This document shows positions 43,295-53,010 of a stretch of DNA of 64,000 nucleotides, piece after piece. The DNA lies in assembly GCF_020595125.1 (NCBI RefSeq), contig NZ_JACNMS010000002.1:558001-622000 (forward strand), read 5' to 3'. The notes beneath the pieces are model-generated. The model was not told where the DNA came from and ran no database searches. It worked only from the letters and a program-made list of their open reading frames with translations. Positions within the stretch are counted from its first letter, which is position 1. The number at the start of each line of letters is the position of its first letter. The stretch comes from Jeotgalibacillus aurantiacus. Its GTDB lineage: Bacteria > Bacillota > Bacilli > Bacillales > Jeotgalibacillaceae. The position numbers were made by a program, and so were the translations under genes.

Positions 43295-45205
43295 TCAATC
43301 AAGATACACTCTTAAAATGGACCCCTCGGGTAGAGTAACACCCGGTTGCGGGCTCTGCTCCGTTACCTTTTCACCCTGTCCGCTGATTTCAACTTTTAAT
43401 GGCATCAGCATGCTGTTTAATTCTTTTTTTGTTTTCCCTTTAAGATCAGGTACTTTATACGTTATCGGATCCAGCCAGCGTATTTCTTTCTCCACCTGGA
43501 CCTTTCTTGGTTCAACGTTTAAAACCGCCAGCGATTCCTCCAGAATCGTACCTACGACCGGGGCTGCCACAACCCCTCCAAACTGAACGGTGTTTTTCGG
43601 ATGATCAACAGCAAGATAAACGATAATTTCCGGATCATCAGCTGGTGCAAACCCAATAAACGAAACAATATAATTATCTTTAAGATACTTTCCATCTTTT
43701 ACTTTCTGAGCTGTTCCCGTTTTCCCCCCGACTCTGTAAGAATCAACAAATGCCCCTCGGCCGGTTCCTTGAGCTACTACGGTTTCGAGCGCTTCCCTCA
43801 CTTTCTTTGATGTTTCCTCTGAAATCACCCTATGCTTCATCTTGACAGGTATTTCTTCTACCATATCACCGCTGCCATCTGTCCATTTTTTTGTAATACC
43901 CGGGACTGGCACGATCCCTCCATTTATAGCAGCCGAAACTGCTGTAATTTGCTGAATAGGGGTTACTGCTACACCCTGTCCGAATGCGGTAGTTGCCAGT
44001 TCAACAGGACCAACGTTTTCTTCTTTAAACAAAATTCCGTCTGATTCACCTGCAAGGTCCACACCTGTTTTACTGCCAAAACCGAATTTTTTAATATAAT
44101 CAAACAATACATCTTTGCCCAGTCTGTTACCGAGCTCTATAAAACCGGGGTTACAGGAATTTTGCACCACTTCAAGAAACGATTGCTGTCCGTGTCCTTC
44201 CCGTTGCCAGCAGTGAAGATGAGCACCACCGATTTCAACATGTCCGCTGTCAAAGAAGTGCTCATCGAGGAGATCCACTTTCCCTTCCTCAAGGGCCGCT
44301 GCCAGGGTAATGATTTTAAAAGTTGAACCCGGTTCATATGTACTCCAGATCGGAAGAACTCGATTATATACTTCTGGCTTTACTTTCTGGTATTCATTTG
44401 GATGAAAATCCGGTCGCCCGGCAATCGCCAGAATCTCTCCGGTTTTGGGATTCATGGCAATTGCAATAATCTGATCCGGGTCATATTTTTCCTGCGCATT
44501 ATTCAATTCTCTCTCCACAATTTTTTGAACACGCAGATCAATTGTTAAATGCAGGTCATTCCCCGGGGAAGCTTTTTTGAAGGTTGATGGCATATCACTC
44601 ATCTCTTTACCCTTAGCATCTGTAAAGAGTTCAACTGCTCCCTGCTGTCCATAAAGTTTTTCGTCATGAATAAGCTCAAGACCTGACAACCCTCTGTTAT
44701 CTACCCCGATAAATCCAAGAACGTGCGCCAGCGTCTTTCCCTGAGGATAGAAACGCTTATAATCATCCGCAATGTAGACGCCTGTGAGAGATGCCTCTTC
44801 AATTTTCCGTACCTGTTGAAAACTGAGCTTTCTTCCCTCCGGATGCAGCTTCTCTATGGAACTTTTCCGATTAACAAATTCCTCAGCTTTTTCGATGGAA
44901 ATATTCAAAACTTCGCTTAGTAATAATGCCGTCTTTTTCCGGTCTTCTATTTGTCTCGGAATAATAAACAAACTTGGGGCAAGCTGATTAATGACAATCT
45001 CTTCTCCATGACGATCAAAGATCCGCCCTCTTTCCGGTTCCATAGGCAGTTCTCTGCTCCAGCTTTCAATCGCTTTTTCATATAATTCATCGTGCAGGAA
45101 TACTTGTACATAAAGTAACCTGACAGCCATAATCAGCACTGCCATACTGACGAGCAGAAGACTGATAACCAGCCTTTTCTTAATGGTTCTGACTGGGGGT
45201 TTCAC
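43295..45205 (-). CDS. spoVD: Sporulation-specific class B penicillin-binding protein SpoVD
   Basis: Transpeptidase for spore cortex, partner of SpoVE. After a short cytoplasmic tail and one membrane segment come the dimerisation domain (ERGRIFDRHGEEI) and the transpeptidase with Ser-294 in GSTFK, the SCN motif NSCNP and KTGTAQ. One PASTA domain closes the protein (VPDLKGKTKKELNSML). GTG 45205 with GGAGG 6 nt upstream gives 636 aa (B. subtilis 646). A second class B PBP gene (pbpB) is next to it, so the PASTA count (one versus two) and sigma-E promoter support SpoVD. Confidence 0.94.
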   Translation of the reverse strand: MKPPVRTIKKRLVISLLLVSMAVLIMAVRLLYVQVFLHDELYEKAIESWSRELPMEPERGRIFDRHGEEIVINQLAPSLFIIPRQIEDRKKTALLLSEVLNISIEKAEEFVNRKSSIEKLHPEGRKLSFQQVRKIEEASLTGVYIADDYKRFYPQGKTLAHVLGFIGVDNRGLSGLELIHDEKLYGQQGAVELFTDAKGKEMSDMPSTFKKASPGNDLHLTIDLRVQKIVERELNNAQEKYDPDQIIAIAMNPKTGEILAIAGRPDFHPNEYQKVKPEVYNRVLPIWSTYEPGSTFKIITLAAALEEGKVDLLDEHFFDSGHVEIGGAHLHCWQREGHGQQSFLEVVQNSCNPGFIELGNRLGKDVLFDYIKKFGFGSKTGVDLAGESDGILFKEENVGPVELATTAFGQGVAVTPIQQITAVSAAINGGIVPVPGITKKWTDGSGDMVEEIPVKMKHRVISEETSKKVREALETVVAQGTGRGAFVDSYRVGGKTGTAQKVKDGKYLKDNYIVSFIGFAPADDPEIIVYLAVDHPKNTVQFGGVVAAPVVGTILEESLAVLNVEPRKVQVEKEIRWLDPITYKVPDLKGKTKKELNSMLMPLKVEISGQGEKVTEQSPQPGVTLPEGSILRVYLD

Positions 45206-45235
45206 CTGATCCCTCCTGTAAATCATGATGCATTC

Positions 45236-45264
45236 ATTGTATGTTTCGAAATTTAGGAACATAC
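45236..45264 (-). promoter_or_regulatory. Sigma-E promoter of spoVD
   Basis: The minus strand reads GTATGTT, a 14-bp spacer and CATACAAT. The -10 is a full match to the sigma-E consensus CATACAHT and the spacing is optimal; the -35 matches 5 of 7. spoVD is sigma-E dependent in B. subtilis. Confidence 0.75.
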
Positions 45265-45309
45265 AGGAATCTTTCGAGGAGCATGTTTTATAAATATAAA
45301 ATCAGGCAG

Positions 45310-45470
45310 GACTTCCCCTTCGCTTTCCTTTGTCTCACTGCGGCGACTAACCTCTTGAGGCTATAAGTCAAGGATGAACGCGGGGGGAAGGTCAGCTGCG
45401 TTTTCATCTTCAACTTATGCTTACCGCGGCTGGACGAGTCGTCTCCGCTTTTCTGCAGCCGGACAGTGAA
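45310..45470 (-). repeat. Dispersed structured repeat, copy B (partial)
   Basis: Aligns with copies A and C through GCGGCGACTA, ATAAGTCA, GGTCAGC, TTTTCATCTTC, CTTATGCTT and GGCTGGACGAGTCGTCTCCG, then loses similarity. Internal arms near 45365 and 45412 remain complementary although their sequence has drifted. It lies between pbpB and spoVD in the same sense relative to pbpB as copy A to ftsZ. The rest of the 482-bp gap holds the pbpB terminator and the spoVD promoter; 45471-45613 shows nothing I recognise. Confidence 0.75.
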
Positions 45471-45613
45471 CAGCTAAGTAGCTTTAAATGCCAACTGATG
45501 GTTAGCTGTTTTTCAATCGCACCGGGGGGATTCCTCCGCTTCTAAGTCAGCTTTTTGAGGATATGAAGGAATTTTGAATATCCTGATTGATGAATCGATC
45601 AGGATAAACGCAA

Positions 45614-45644
45614 AAAGAAAAACCCCCAATTTGGAGGTTTCACT
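45614..45644 (-). terminator. Intrinsic terminator of pbpB
   Basis: AAACCTCC, loop AAATT, GGGGGTTTTT and further T on the minus strand, 43-74 nt after the pbpB stop. Confidence 0.85.
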
Positions 45645-45687
45645 TTGTATAACATTACCAGTTTACTTTAATACGTCTGGTTAAGTT

Positions 45688-47898
45688 TTAATCCTGCACA
45701 TCTCCCGTTTCACTGTCAGGAGATTCAGTCTGCTGCTGTGTTCTGGTTCTTGCTTCTGATGGTGTTTCAAATTGAACGGACAATGGTTCCTGCCCGTTGA
45801 TCACTGCCCCTGGCGTTAAGTTTTGCTGTACCGCATAGCCTGAGCCTGTCATATCGAGTTTCAGACCTGCAAGAGATGCAGCTTCTACAACGTCACGGAC
45901 TGACCATCCGGTAAAATCGGGAACCGTCAGTTCACCATCAGCGAGCAGTGTGATTCTTTCACCAGCCATCAGCTGCCCTGTTTTAACGGATTGATTTTCA
46001 ACAGTTGAGCCGTTTCCAATGACTGTCACACGAAGTCCCTGCTGTTCGAGTTCATCTTGTGCTCTATCAGCGGGTTGACCGGTGTAGTCTTTGATTTCAA
46101 CAGGATCAGCTGCCTCACCCTCTGCCGGCTGAATGTTCATATATTTTAAGCTGTTCAGCATAACCGGATTCCAGACCTTGGATACTATCATTGATCCTGT
46201 TTCAGTGTTAGCCATTGTCGGCTGCTGAACTCCGACATACACAATCAACTCAGGATCATCTGCTGGTGCCATGCCGATAAATGAAAACATATAATTTTCA
46301 CGCCCGGTCATATATCCACCATTTGAAGGATCAGGTATCTGGGCTGTTCCGGATTTTCCTGCTACATCATATCCCGGGAGTGCAAAGGGCTGACCCGTTC
46401 CGGTTTCACTCGTAACAGTAGACTGAAGATATCCCCGTACTTTTTCAGCTGTCTCTGCTGAAACAGGCTTTCCGGTTTCCTCAGGCTTACCTTCATAGAC
46501 CGCCTCTCCTGTTTCAGGATTTACCACTTTATCAAGTACATAAGGCCTCTTCATTGTACCGTCTCCGGCAATGGCAGTTTCAGCCTGAATCATCTGAAGC
46601 GGCGTAACAGTTGTACCCTGACCATAAGAGGTTGTTACCTTTTCAATCGGGTAGTTATAAAGAATGTTACCCGGTGCTTCGTTTGGCAAATCAATGCCTG
46701 TCTCCTTACCAAATCCGAAGTTTTCAATATGTTTTCTGAACGCTTCCGGTCCCATTTTTTCAAGCAGATAGGCAACAGCTGTGTTAGAAGACCGTTCAAA
46801 GCCTTCAAGGAAGCTGATCGTTCCCCAGCCTTGACCGCCATTATGGTCACGGATCGGAACGCCATTCACATCATAGGTTCCGGATGGGTACGTTTCATTC
46901 GGATTAAAAACACCCTCTTCAATGGCTGCTGCCAGTGTAAATGTTTTAAAGGTAGAGCCGGGCTCATAGGTGCTTTCGACAATCTGATTATACCAGTTGT
47001 CACTTAAGCCTTCTCTTGTATCCGGGTTAAATGTGGGACGCTGTGACATCGCAAGGATTTCTCCTGTCTTGGCGTCAGCTACAATCCCAAACATATTTGA
47101 AGGTGCATGCTGTTGTTCAACAGTCGTCATCGCATCTTCAAGAAAGGTCTGAATTTTCTTATCTAGGGTTAAATATACATCATGCCCGTTTTGAGCTTTT
47201 TTAATGGCTTCATCACTGTCAGGAAGTAAATAACCCCGCCCATCGATTTCAAATTTCAGACTTCCATTTTTTCCTTCAAGGTAATCGTTCAGATTCCGCT
47301 CAATACCCATCTGTCCAGTCGTTTTAACTATCCCATCCTCTGTTGTTTCCGGCTGGGCAAAACCGATCAGGTGGGAAGAAAAAATACCGTTCGGATAAAA
47401 TCTTTTTAGATCCTGAAGAAAAATAATGCCTGGCAGATTTTCGCTTTCAATTTGTTGCTTTACTTCCAGTGGAATGTCTTTGCCTTCAGGTCCAAATTCA
47501 ACCTGTTTGCGGTCAAGCCTCAGAAATTCAAGTATCTCCGACTGCTCCATATTCAGATATTGTGATAGAACCCGGGCCGTTTTTTCAGGATCCTGAACAT
47601 GTCTCGGATTTTTTTCGTTTGTTGTGAGCTCTTCATCCAAAACCGCAACAATTTTGTAGGTCTGTGTATCTTCAGCAATCACTTCTCCATTGCGATCAAG
47701 AATTCTGCCTCTTTCCGCTTCAAGAATCTGTTCTCGCGCATATTGTGCCTGCGCCTGAGCAGCCAGGTCTCTCCCTTCAGCCTCTCCAGTGATCTGTAAC
47801 GTCAGAAACCGTGTCATAAGAACAAAAAAGAGAGCACCAAATACTAAAAATAGCAGGTACGCTCCCCAATTTTGTTTTAACTTTTCATAACGGCTCAT
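45688..47898 (-). CDS. pbpB: Division-specific class B penicillin-binding protein 2B
   Basis: Septal transpeptidase of the divisome. One N-terminal membrane segment (about residues 12-32), dimerisation domain (AERGRILDRNGEVIAE), transpeptidase with Ser-315 in GSTFK, SSN motif and KSGTAQ, then two PASTA domains (about residues 595-715) as in B. subtilis PBP2B. The C-terminus adds a polar Gln/Thr/Asp-rich tail. Length 736 aa. Its ATG overlaps the ftsL stop as ATGA. Confidence 0.96.
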   Translation of the reverse strand: MSRYEKLKQNWGAYLLFLVFGALFFVLMTRFLTLQITGEAEGRDLAAQAQAQYAREQILEAERGRILDRNGEVIAEDTQTYKIVAVLDEELTTNEKNPRHVQDPEKTARVLSQYLNMEQSEILEFLRLDRKQVEFGPEGKDIPLEVKQQIESENLPGIIFLQDLKRFYPNGIFSSHLIGFAQPETTEDGIVKTTGQMGIERNLNDYLEGKNGSLKFEIDGRGYLLPDSDEAIKKAQNGHDVYLTLDKKIQTFLEDAMTTVEQQHAPSNMFGIVADAKTGEILAMSQRPTFNPDTREGLSDNWYNQIVESTYEPGSTFKTFTLAAAIEEGVFNPNETYPSGTYDVNGVPIRDHNGGQGWGTISFLEGFERSSNTAVAYLLEKMGPEAFRKHIENFGFGKETGIDLPNEAPGNILYNYPIEKVTTSYGQGTTVTPLQMIQAETAIAGDGTMKRPYVLDKVVNPETGEAVYEGKPEETGKPVSAETAEKVRGYLQSTVTSETGTGQPFALPGYDVAGKSGTAQIPDPSNGGYMTGRENYMFSFIGMAPADDPELIVYVGVQQPTMANTETGSMIVSKVWNPVMLNSLKYMNIQPAEGEAADPVEIKDYTGQPADRAQDELEQQGLRVTVIGNGSTVENQSVKTGQLMAGERITLLADGELTVPDFTGWSVRDVVEAASLAGLKLDMTGSGYAVQQNLTPGAVINGQEPLSVQFETPSEARTRTQQQTESPDSETGDVQD

Positions 47899-48251
47899 GG
47901 CTGCTGGACAACCTTCACGCTTGATTCATTTAATGTTAAGCCGAGTTCCTTGGCCTTTTCCCAGACACGCTCATATGTACTCATCTGGCTGACTTGAATC
48001 GTCAAATCGTTATTAACATTTTCCTGCGCGACAATCGTTGATTCAAGATCCTGAATATCTTTATTTGTGCTGTAGATTTCTGCTTGAACCGTAATAATTT
48101 GCAGACTGGCAATACATACAAAAGCTGCAAAAATTACGGCAATCATTTTTTCGCCCAATGTAAAAGCAGAGCTTCTTTTTCTGGTGATCTTGACTTTTTT
48201 CACCTGGCCTGTCTGATGCTTATACTCAGACTGCCTTGCAGTATTCACCAT
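47895..48251 (-). CDS. ftsL: Cell division protein FtsL
   Basis: Bitopic divisome protein that forms a coiled coil with DivIC and regulates septal synthesis. A basic N-terminus is followed by one membrane segment (about residues 36-55) and an extracellular heptad-rich region (residues 58-100). Length 118 aa (B. subtilis 117). Position between rsmH and pbpB confirms the assignment. Confidence 0.94.
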   Translation of the reverse strand: MVNTARQSEYKHQTGQVKKVKITRKRSSAFTLGEKMIAVIFAAFVCIASLQIITVQAEIYSTNKDIQDLESTIVAQENVNNDLTIQVSQMSTYERVWEKAKELGLTLNESSVKVVQQP

Positions 48252-48274
48252 TTACGTTTCCCCCATTCAGCATG

Positions 48275-49207
48275 TTAGTTCTTTTGTGCGATCCGTAATT
48301 TTGCAGAGCGGGAACGGTTATTTTTTTCAAGTTCCTCTTCTCCTGCAACGATCGGCTTTCTAGTAATTAAAGATAAGACCGGTTTGTACTCATCCGGTAC
48401 AACAGGTAATCCGGGAGGCAATTCAGGACCTTGAGCGGCGGATTTAAAGATCGTTTTGCAAATACGATCCTCAAGGGAATGGAATGTTATGACACTGATC
48501 CTTCCACCAGGTTTTAAGATCTCAATCGCCTGTTCGAGTGAATCCTCCACTACACCAAGCTCATCGTTCACGGCAATTCTGATTGCCTGAAAAATCCGCT
48601 TTGCCGGATGTCCACCCTTTCGTCTTGCCGGGGCCGGAATTCCTTCTTTAATTAATTCGACTAATTCCCCTGTTGTTTCAATGGTTTTTTTCTCTCTAGC
48701 CGCCTCGATTTTACGGGCGATCTGTTTTGAAAATTTTTCTTCCCCGTAACGGTAAAAAATGCGGACAAGATCTTCAAATGACCATTCGTTCACGACTTCT
48801 TTCGCTGTTAAACCGGCTGACTGATCCATTCTCATATCAAGTGGTGCGTCGTGGTGATAGCTGAATCCTCTTTCCGGTGTATCCAGCTGCGGAGATGAAA
48901 CACCCAGGTCATATAAAATGCCATCGACCTGTTCGATCCCGCGGGCATTCAGTTCTTCCTTCAGAAACCTGAAGTTCGAGCGGATAAAGGTTACCTGTCC
49001 TTCATAATTCTTTAATTTTTCTCTGGCATAATCGATCGCCGTCTGATCCTGGTCAAAACAGAATAAGTGTCCTTCTTTTGATAATTGAGACAAAAGATAT
49101 TCACTGTGTCCTGCTCCACCAAGCGTGCAGTCAACATAAATGCCATCGGGTTTAATAGCCAACCCGTCAACCGTTTCTTTTAAAAGGACAGTTGTGTGAT
49201 CAAACAT
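48275..49207 (-). CDS. rsmH: 16S rRNA (cytosine-1402-N4)-methyltransferase
   Basis: SAM-dependent methyltransferase acting at C1402 in the decoding centre. Motif I is [18 protein letters not shown]; other conserved segments are [15 protein letters not shown] and [19 protein letters not shown] 49207 with GAGGTG 6 nt upstream gives 310 aa (B. subtilis 311); the ATG three codons earlier sits too close to that Shine-Dalgarno. It starts 20 nt after mraZ. Confidence 0.97.
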   Translation of the reverse strand: MFDHTTVLLKETVDGLAIKPDGIYVDCTLGGAGHSEYLLSQLSKEGHLFCFDQDQTAIDYAREKLKNYEGQVTFIRSNFRFLKEELNARGIEQVDGILYDLGVSSPQLDTPERGFSYHHDAPLDMRMDQSAGLTAKEVVNEWSFEDLVRIFYRYGEEKFSKQIARKIEAAREKKTIETTGELVELIKEGIPAPARRKGGHPAKRIFQAIRIAVNDELGVVEDSLEQAIEILKPGGRISVITFHSLEDRICKTIFKSAAQGPELPPGLPVVPDEYKPVLSLITRKPIVAGEEELEKNNRSRSAKLRIAQKN

Positions 49208-49227
49208 TCCATACACCTCAACGCTTT

Positions 49228-49659
49228 CTACAAATCAAAGTCAATTAAATTTTCAGCGATTTCTGCAAATGAATCTTCAGATTCCTCCAGATAATCTTCC
49301 CATACTGGCTTACCCCAAATCTCAATTCTGCTTGAGACCCCTATGATCATACATTCTTTTTCTATTTTTGCGTAATCAAGTAAATTCTTTGGCAGGTTTA
49401 TTCTTCCCTGCTTGTCAATCTCGCATTCAACAGCTCCTGAAAAGAAGAAGCGGGCAAAGGCTCGGGCATCCTTTTTTGTCACTGGCAGAGATCTGACCTT
49501 CTCTTCAAGGCGCTTCCACTCTTCAAGCGGATAACCAAAAAGACACTGATCCAGACCACGTGTCACAACGAAGAGGTCCTGCACATGTTCACGGTATTTA
49601 GCGGGAATAATAATTCGCCCTTTTGTATCAATCGAATGCTGATATTCCCCCATGAACAT
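49228..49659 (-). CDS. mraZ: Transcriptional regulator MraZ
   Basis: DNA-binding protein with two AbrB-like MraZ domains that represses the dcw cluster in several bacteria. Domain 1 is [24 protein letters not shown] and domain 2 has [20 protein letters not shown]; both carry the DxxGRxxxP motif. ATG 49659 gives 143 aa, the family length; codons upstream to 49707 are not supported. It is the first gene of the cluster. Confidence 0.96.
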   Translation of the reverse strand: MFMGEYQHSIDTKGRIIIPAKYREHVQDLFVVTRGLDQCLFGYPLEEWKRLEEKVRSLPVTKKDARAFARFFFSGAVECEIDKQGRINLPKNLLDYAKIEKECMIIGVSSRIEIWGKPVWEDYLEESEDSFAEIAENLIDFDL

Positions 49660-49723
49660 TGCTCTTACCACCTCTCCACCTAAATGTACCACAATCCCCC
49701 ACTTCAAACCACTTCTTTCTTGT

Positions 49724-49751
49724 ATGATAACACAACTGTAACAAATGCAAA
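49724..49751 (-). promoter_or_regulatory. Possible sigma-A promoter of mraZ
   Basis: TTTGCA, 16-bp spacer, TATCAT on the minus strand, about 65 nt upstream of mraZ. Both hexamers match 4-5 of 6. Confidence 0.4.
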
Positions 49752-49789
49752 TACCGAATTATGAATTTTCTAACTATTTATTTTGAAAA

Positions 49790-49835
49790 TAAAAAAAGAA
49801 AAGGCAAAACTCCTTTCAGAGCTTAGCCTTTTCAG
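49790..49835 (-). terminator. Intrinsic terminator of bshC
   Basis: GAAAAGGC/GCCTTTTC outer stem with an inner AAGCTC/GGAGTTT hairpin and a long T run on the minus strand, 45-90 nt after the bshC stop. Confidence 0.85.
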
Positions 49836-49879
49836 CATGAATGAAAATTAATTTCTTCTATTATCCACTATGTTTAAAT

Positions 49880-51496
49880 TCAGATATAAAGTACGTGGTG
49901 ACGGTGGTTAAATTCGTACTCCGCTATCATCAGGTCCTTACTTAAATCCGGGCCATATTTATTCAGATAATAATAAAGGTTCCATATTCTCTCCTGAGGT
50001 CCACCGAATGGCCGGAGCGACTGATCAATCCGTGCAAATTTATTCAACTCGATGTTATGTCTTAAACGGATTGAATCATCCGATTTCCGCTTCAGATAAT
50101 CAAGCTGCTTTAAATGATAGGACAGATTTTTCTCGATAATCAAATGAAAATTCGGATCCATTTCTTTACTCAGACCGGAGATCTTTTTGTATTGATCCTC
50201 TAATAGCCTTCTCGTATCCTCCACTTCAAGATCGAGCGATTCATTTTTCACACGATGCCAGTAAGCTTCTTTTTGCTTAACCGCACCGGTTTTCACAGCG
50301 TCTTCGTGAGAAATCTCAAATTCATCCAACAGCTGACTGATATTGCGTTCCATCAGCGTAATCGTCAGACGCGGCATAACGATAGGCATATCCAGCTCCA
50401 TTTTCTCAAATGCACACTTCAGCTCTGCCCAATAAGCAATCTCACCAGGCCCTGCTATAAAAGCAAGTGTTGGAAACAAATGCTCCTGCATAAGCGGACG
50501 TGTTACGACATTGTTACTTAGTCTTTCAGGCTCTGTTTCCGCAATCTCAAGAAGCTCGTCTTCTGTGAGTGAAATCTGGTTATTTTTATCTTTGAACAAG
50601 CCGTCACTTTTGAATAACAGATGTCTTTCATCGTTGATCGTGATGAAGAGATTAGCCGCTTGCGGGTCAAGCTCAATCAACGGCTTAAAGCCCTGATCAG
50701 TTAAAAGCGCCTGTTGTTTCAAGACTGACTCTGTGATGGATTCGCTGTTTCTGATAAGTTGTTGAAAAAAAGCTGACTCTAAAGAGCGCATGCCTCTATC
50801 TGCCGCATCTATGATGAGCAAACCTTCTTCTTTAAACAGATCCATCACCATATAGGCAAACAAATCAGTGATCGTTTTACAATTGTCCACTGTCTGTTCA
50901 AGTCTTTGTAAGAGCACAGATGTATATTTTGTTTCTCCGAATCCTGAAAACACTTTTCTGATCCAGCTTTTCATCTCTGAATGATCAAATACAATAGAGG
51001 AAGCCATTTTCTTATCAGTGCGTTCCGGATAACCGATCTTTTGTAATTGCCCATCTTTTTCTGTATAAACATGATTGATTTCAAGAAAGTCATGATCCTC
51101 TCCGGCAATCCAGAATACGGGTACAACGGGTACACCTAGCTCTGTCTCCTGCTGCTTTGCAAGTACAATAATTGAAATCAGCTTATGAATAGAATACAGT
51201 GGCCCTGTCAGTAATCCGGCCTGCTGTCCACCAATGACAACCAGCGCATCTTTTTCAAGCCGGCTAAGAGATTCCTCAGTTTTGGAACTGCAAGGGAAAT
51301 GTTTCATGTAATTTCTTATACATTGCACAAGTTCTTTCCGGTCATAGTTCAAGGACCTGATTTTTTCTGCCCTTTTTTTGAAATCAGTCTGACTTTGATA
51401 ATCTGTATGAAAATGCTGTAATGCTGTATGATTTCCTTTTATGTATTCAGAAGCAAACGGCTGAATAGCAGGGAGGTTGATTTGTTTTACAAACAT
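49880..51496 (-). CDS. bshC: Bacillithiol biosynthesis cysteine ligase BshC
   Basis: Adds cysteine to glucosaminyl-malate, the last step of bacillithiol synthesis; bacillithiol is the main low-molecular-weight thiol of many Bacillales. At 538 aa it is nearly identical in length to B. subtilis BshC (539). Recognisable segments: VVIGGQQAGLLTGPLYSIHK (about residues 87-106), FWIAGEDHDFLEINH and AGPGEIAYWAEL. A long C-terminal coiled coil lies at about residues 390-480. AAGGAG precedes the ATG. It is upstream of mraZ, as in B. subtilis (yllA). Confidence 0.95.
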   Translation of the reverse strand: MFVKQINLPAIQPFASEYIKGNHTALQHFHTDYQSQTDFKKRAEKIRSLNYDRKELVQCIRNYMKHFPCSSKTEESLSRLEKDALVVIGGQQAGLLTGPLYSIHKLISIIVLAKQQETELGVPVVPVFWIAGEDHDFLEINHVYTEKDGQLQKIGYPERTDKKMASSIVFDHSEMKSWIRKVFSGFGETKYTSVLLQRLEQTVDNCKTITDLFAYMVMDLFKEEGLLIIDAADRGMRSLESAFFQQLIRNSESITESVLKQQALLTDQGFKPLIELDPQAANLFITINDERHLLFKSDGLFKDKNNQISLTEDELLEIAETEPERLSNNVVTRPLMQEHLFPTLAFIAGPGEIAYWAELKCAFEKMELDMPIVMPRLTITLMERNISQLLDEFEISHEDAVKTGAVKQKEAYWHRVKNESLDLEVEDTRRLLEDQYKKISGLSKEMDPNFHLIIEKNLSYHLKQLDYLKRKSDDSIRLRHNIELNKFARIDQSLRPFGGPQERIWNLYYYLNKYGPDLSKDLMIAEYEFNHRHHVLYI

Positions 51497-51575
51497 AGTT
51501 GAAAACTCCTTTAGTCCGCATTAGTCCATGTTGAGTATACCACCTGCTTTTCGAAATTCGAAAGGAAAATGCCTG

Positions 51576-51965
51576 CTAACTTACCGCGTGATAAATAGAC
51601 AGGCCGATTCCGAGAATAATCAATAAAGTATGTAACAGAAAGAATACCAGAAAAGACAGCCTCCACATCCCTTTCAGCACTTCAGTATAGTTGAATTCGG
51701 TCTGTACACTTCTGATATAGATCGCTGATAATATACCAATTATCGCCATGACCAGACAGACGATCCAGAGGGCTGAAAACGACCAGATTGATTCAATCGT
51801 AAAATAGACCGCTCCTGCAAAAAAAGGAACAGACCAATGTATACCTGATGCAACAGCCAGCCTGTGATCACTTCCCCACTTTTTCACGATAATAAACACT
51901 GTAAGATAAACAGTTATAGGCAAAAAGAAAAAAATGCTGAATATATAACTGATCATCGTCATCAT
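51576..51965 (-). CDS. DUF3397 family membrane protein
   Basis: A 129-aa very hydrophobic protein with four predicted membrane segments (about residues 5-28, 42-62, 68-87, 104-125). The layout and its place between a PanE-type reductase gene and bshC match the DUF3397 proteins of Bacillaceae; function unknown. The ATG overlaps the preceding stop as ATGA, so the two are likely co-translated. Confidence 0.75.
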   Translation of the reverse strand: MMTMISYIFSIFFFLPITVYLTVFIIVKKWGSDHRLAVASGIHWSVPFFAGAVYFTIESIWSFSALWIVCLVMAIIGILSAIYIRSVQTEFNYTEVLKGMWRLSFLVFFLLHTLLIILGIGLSIYHAVS

Positions 51966-52852
51966 TGATTTTCTTCCCTATATTCCATTGATAAAATACT
52001 GTTATGTAATAAAGAAAGAATCGGAACCGCTATCCGGTTCAGTTCAGCGCGCCTGATCGCAAATCCTGTCAATGACTCTATCTCGGTTTTTCTTCCATTC
52101 AGAATATCCAAAAGCATAGACGACTGGTTATTAGCAGTTTTCTCACACAATTGTTCAATATCATCAAACGAACAGAACGAAATGAAATCCGGAAAAACAA
52201 GCCGTATTTCTTCATAAAGAGCCTGCATATTTTTTCTTAAATAAGGGTTTGTTATAAGTGCACCGTTTTTCACTTTATAGAGCGCAGTAAATGGATTAAT
52301 CATGATATTTTTGATGAGCTTAACCGTCATCAGTGTCTGGTAATCCTGATCGAATTCAATAGGAAAATTCGCTGATTGAATGTTTTCGAGAAATGCAGCT
52401 TTGGATAACTCACCTCTGAACGGAGCCACTTTCCACGGTCCAATTCCATTATGATGAATATCGGAACGCGAACTTTTACTCACGCCATGCTCAATTGTTC
52501 CAACAAAAATAGATTGATGGGGAAACTGATCCAGAAGCGATAAATGAGACATCCCGTTTTGAATAAAAAACAGAGGACACTCCTTATCAATTTTTTGCAG
52601 CAATGGAACCAATTCTGCTAAATGATACTGTTTCACTGTTACGATTACAGCATCCGCTTTATCAAAATCATATTGTTCCGCAGTTTGTGCATTTACTTTT
52701 ATTCTTTTGGAATCTATACCAATACCGTTTATGGAAAGTTCTTCAGCCTGTTCAGTCGTTCTTGTTATTACTGTAACGGAGAAACCGCCTTTTGCCAGAT
52801 TTGCAGCAAGTAACAGACCGATGGCTCCCCCGCCTATAACAGCCAGATTCAT
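51962..52852 (-). CDS. 2-dehydropantoate 2-reductase family protein (PanE/ApbA)
   Basis: NADPH-dependent ketopantoate reductase family, which supplies pantoate for pantothenate/CoA. The Rossmann motif is LAVIGGGAIGLLLAANLAKGG at the N-terminus. The C-terminal helical domain carries the conserved Lys and Asn (KLIKNIMINPFTAL). The frame stays open 105 nt further upstream, but AAGGTG lies 6 nt before ATG 52852; ATG 52855 is one codon earlier. Length 296 aa. Position corresponds to B. subtilis ylbQ, which supports panE; other ApbA-fold ketoacid reductases cannot be excluded. Confidence 0.82.
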   Translation of the reverse strand: MNLAVIGGGAIGLLLAANLAKGGFSVTVITRTTEQAEELSINGIGIDSKRIKVNAQTAEQYDFDKADAVIVTVKQYHLAELVPLLQKIDKECPLFFIQNGMSHLSLLDQFPHQSIFVGTIEHGVSKSSRSDIHHNGIGPWKVAPFRGELSKAAFLENIQSANFPIEFDQDYQTLMTVKLIKNIMINPFTALYKVKNGALITNPYLRKNMQALYEEIRLVFPDFISFCSFDDIEQLCEKTANNQSSMLLDILNGRKTEIESLTGFAIRRAELNRIAVPILSLLHNSILSMEYREENQ

Positions 52853-52937
52853 CATGATCACCTTCTTTTTACCCATTTTATCAAAAAACCATGATAACAA
52901 GTGATTTTTAGCAGGACAAATTCCGACGATTATTTTC

Positions 52938-52979
52938 ATTAAAAGAGGACAACCCATTGCTCAGGCTGTCCTTCTCTTC
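52938..52979 (-). terminator. Probable terminator after the carboxyltransferase gene
   Basis: GGACAGCC, 8-9 nt loop, GGTTGTCC then TCTTTTAA on the minus strand, 31-70 nt after the stop. The T run is interrupted. Confidence 0.6.
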
Positions 52980-53010
52980 AAAAATGAAAGGCGGTCATAC
53001 TTATCTTAAT

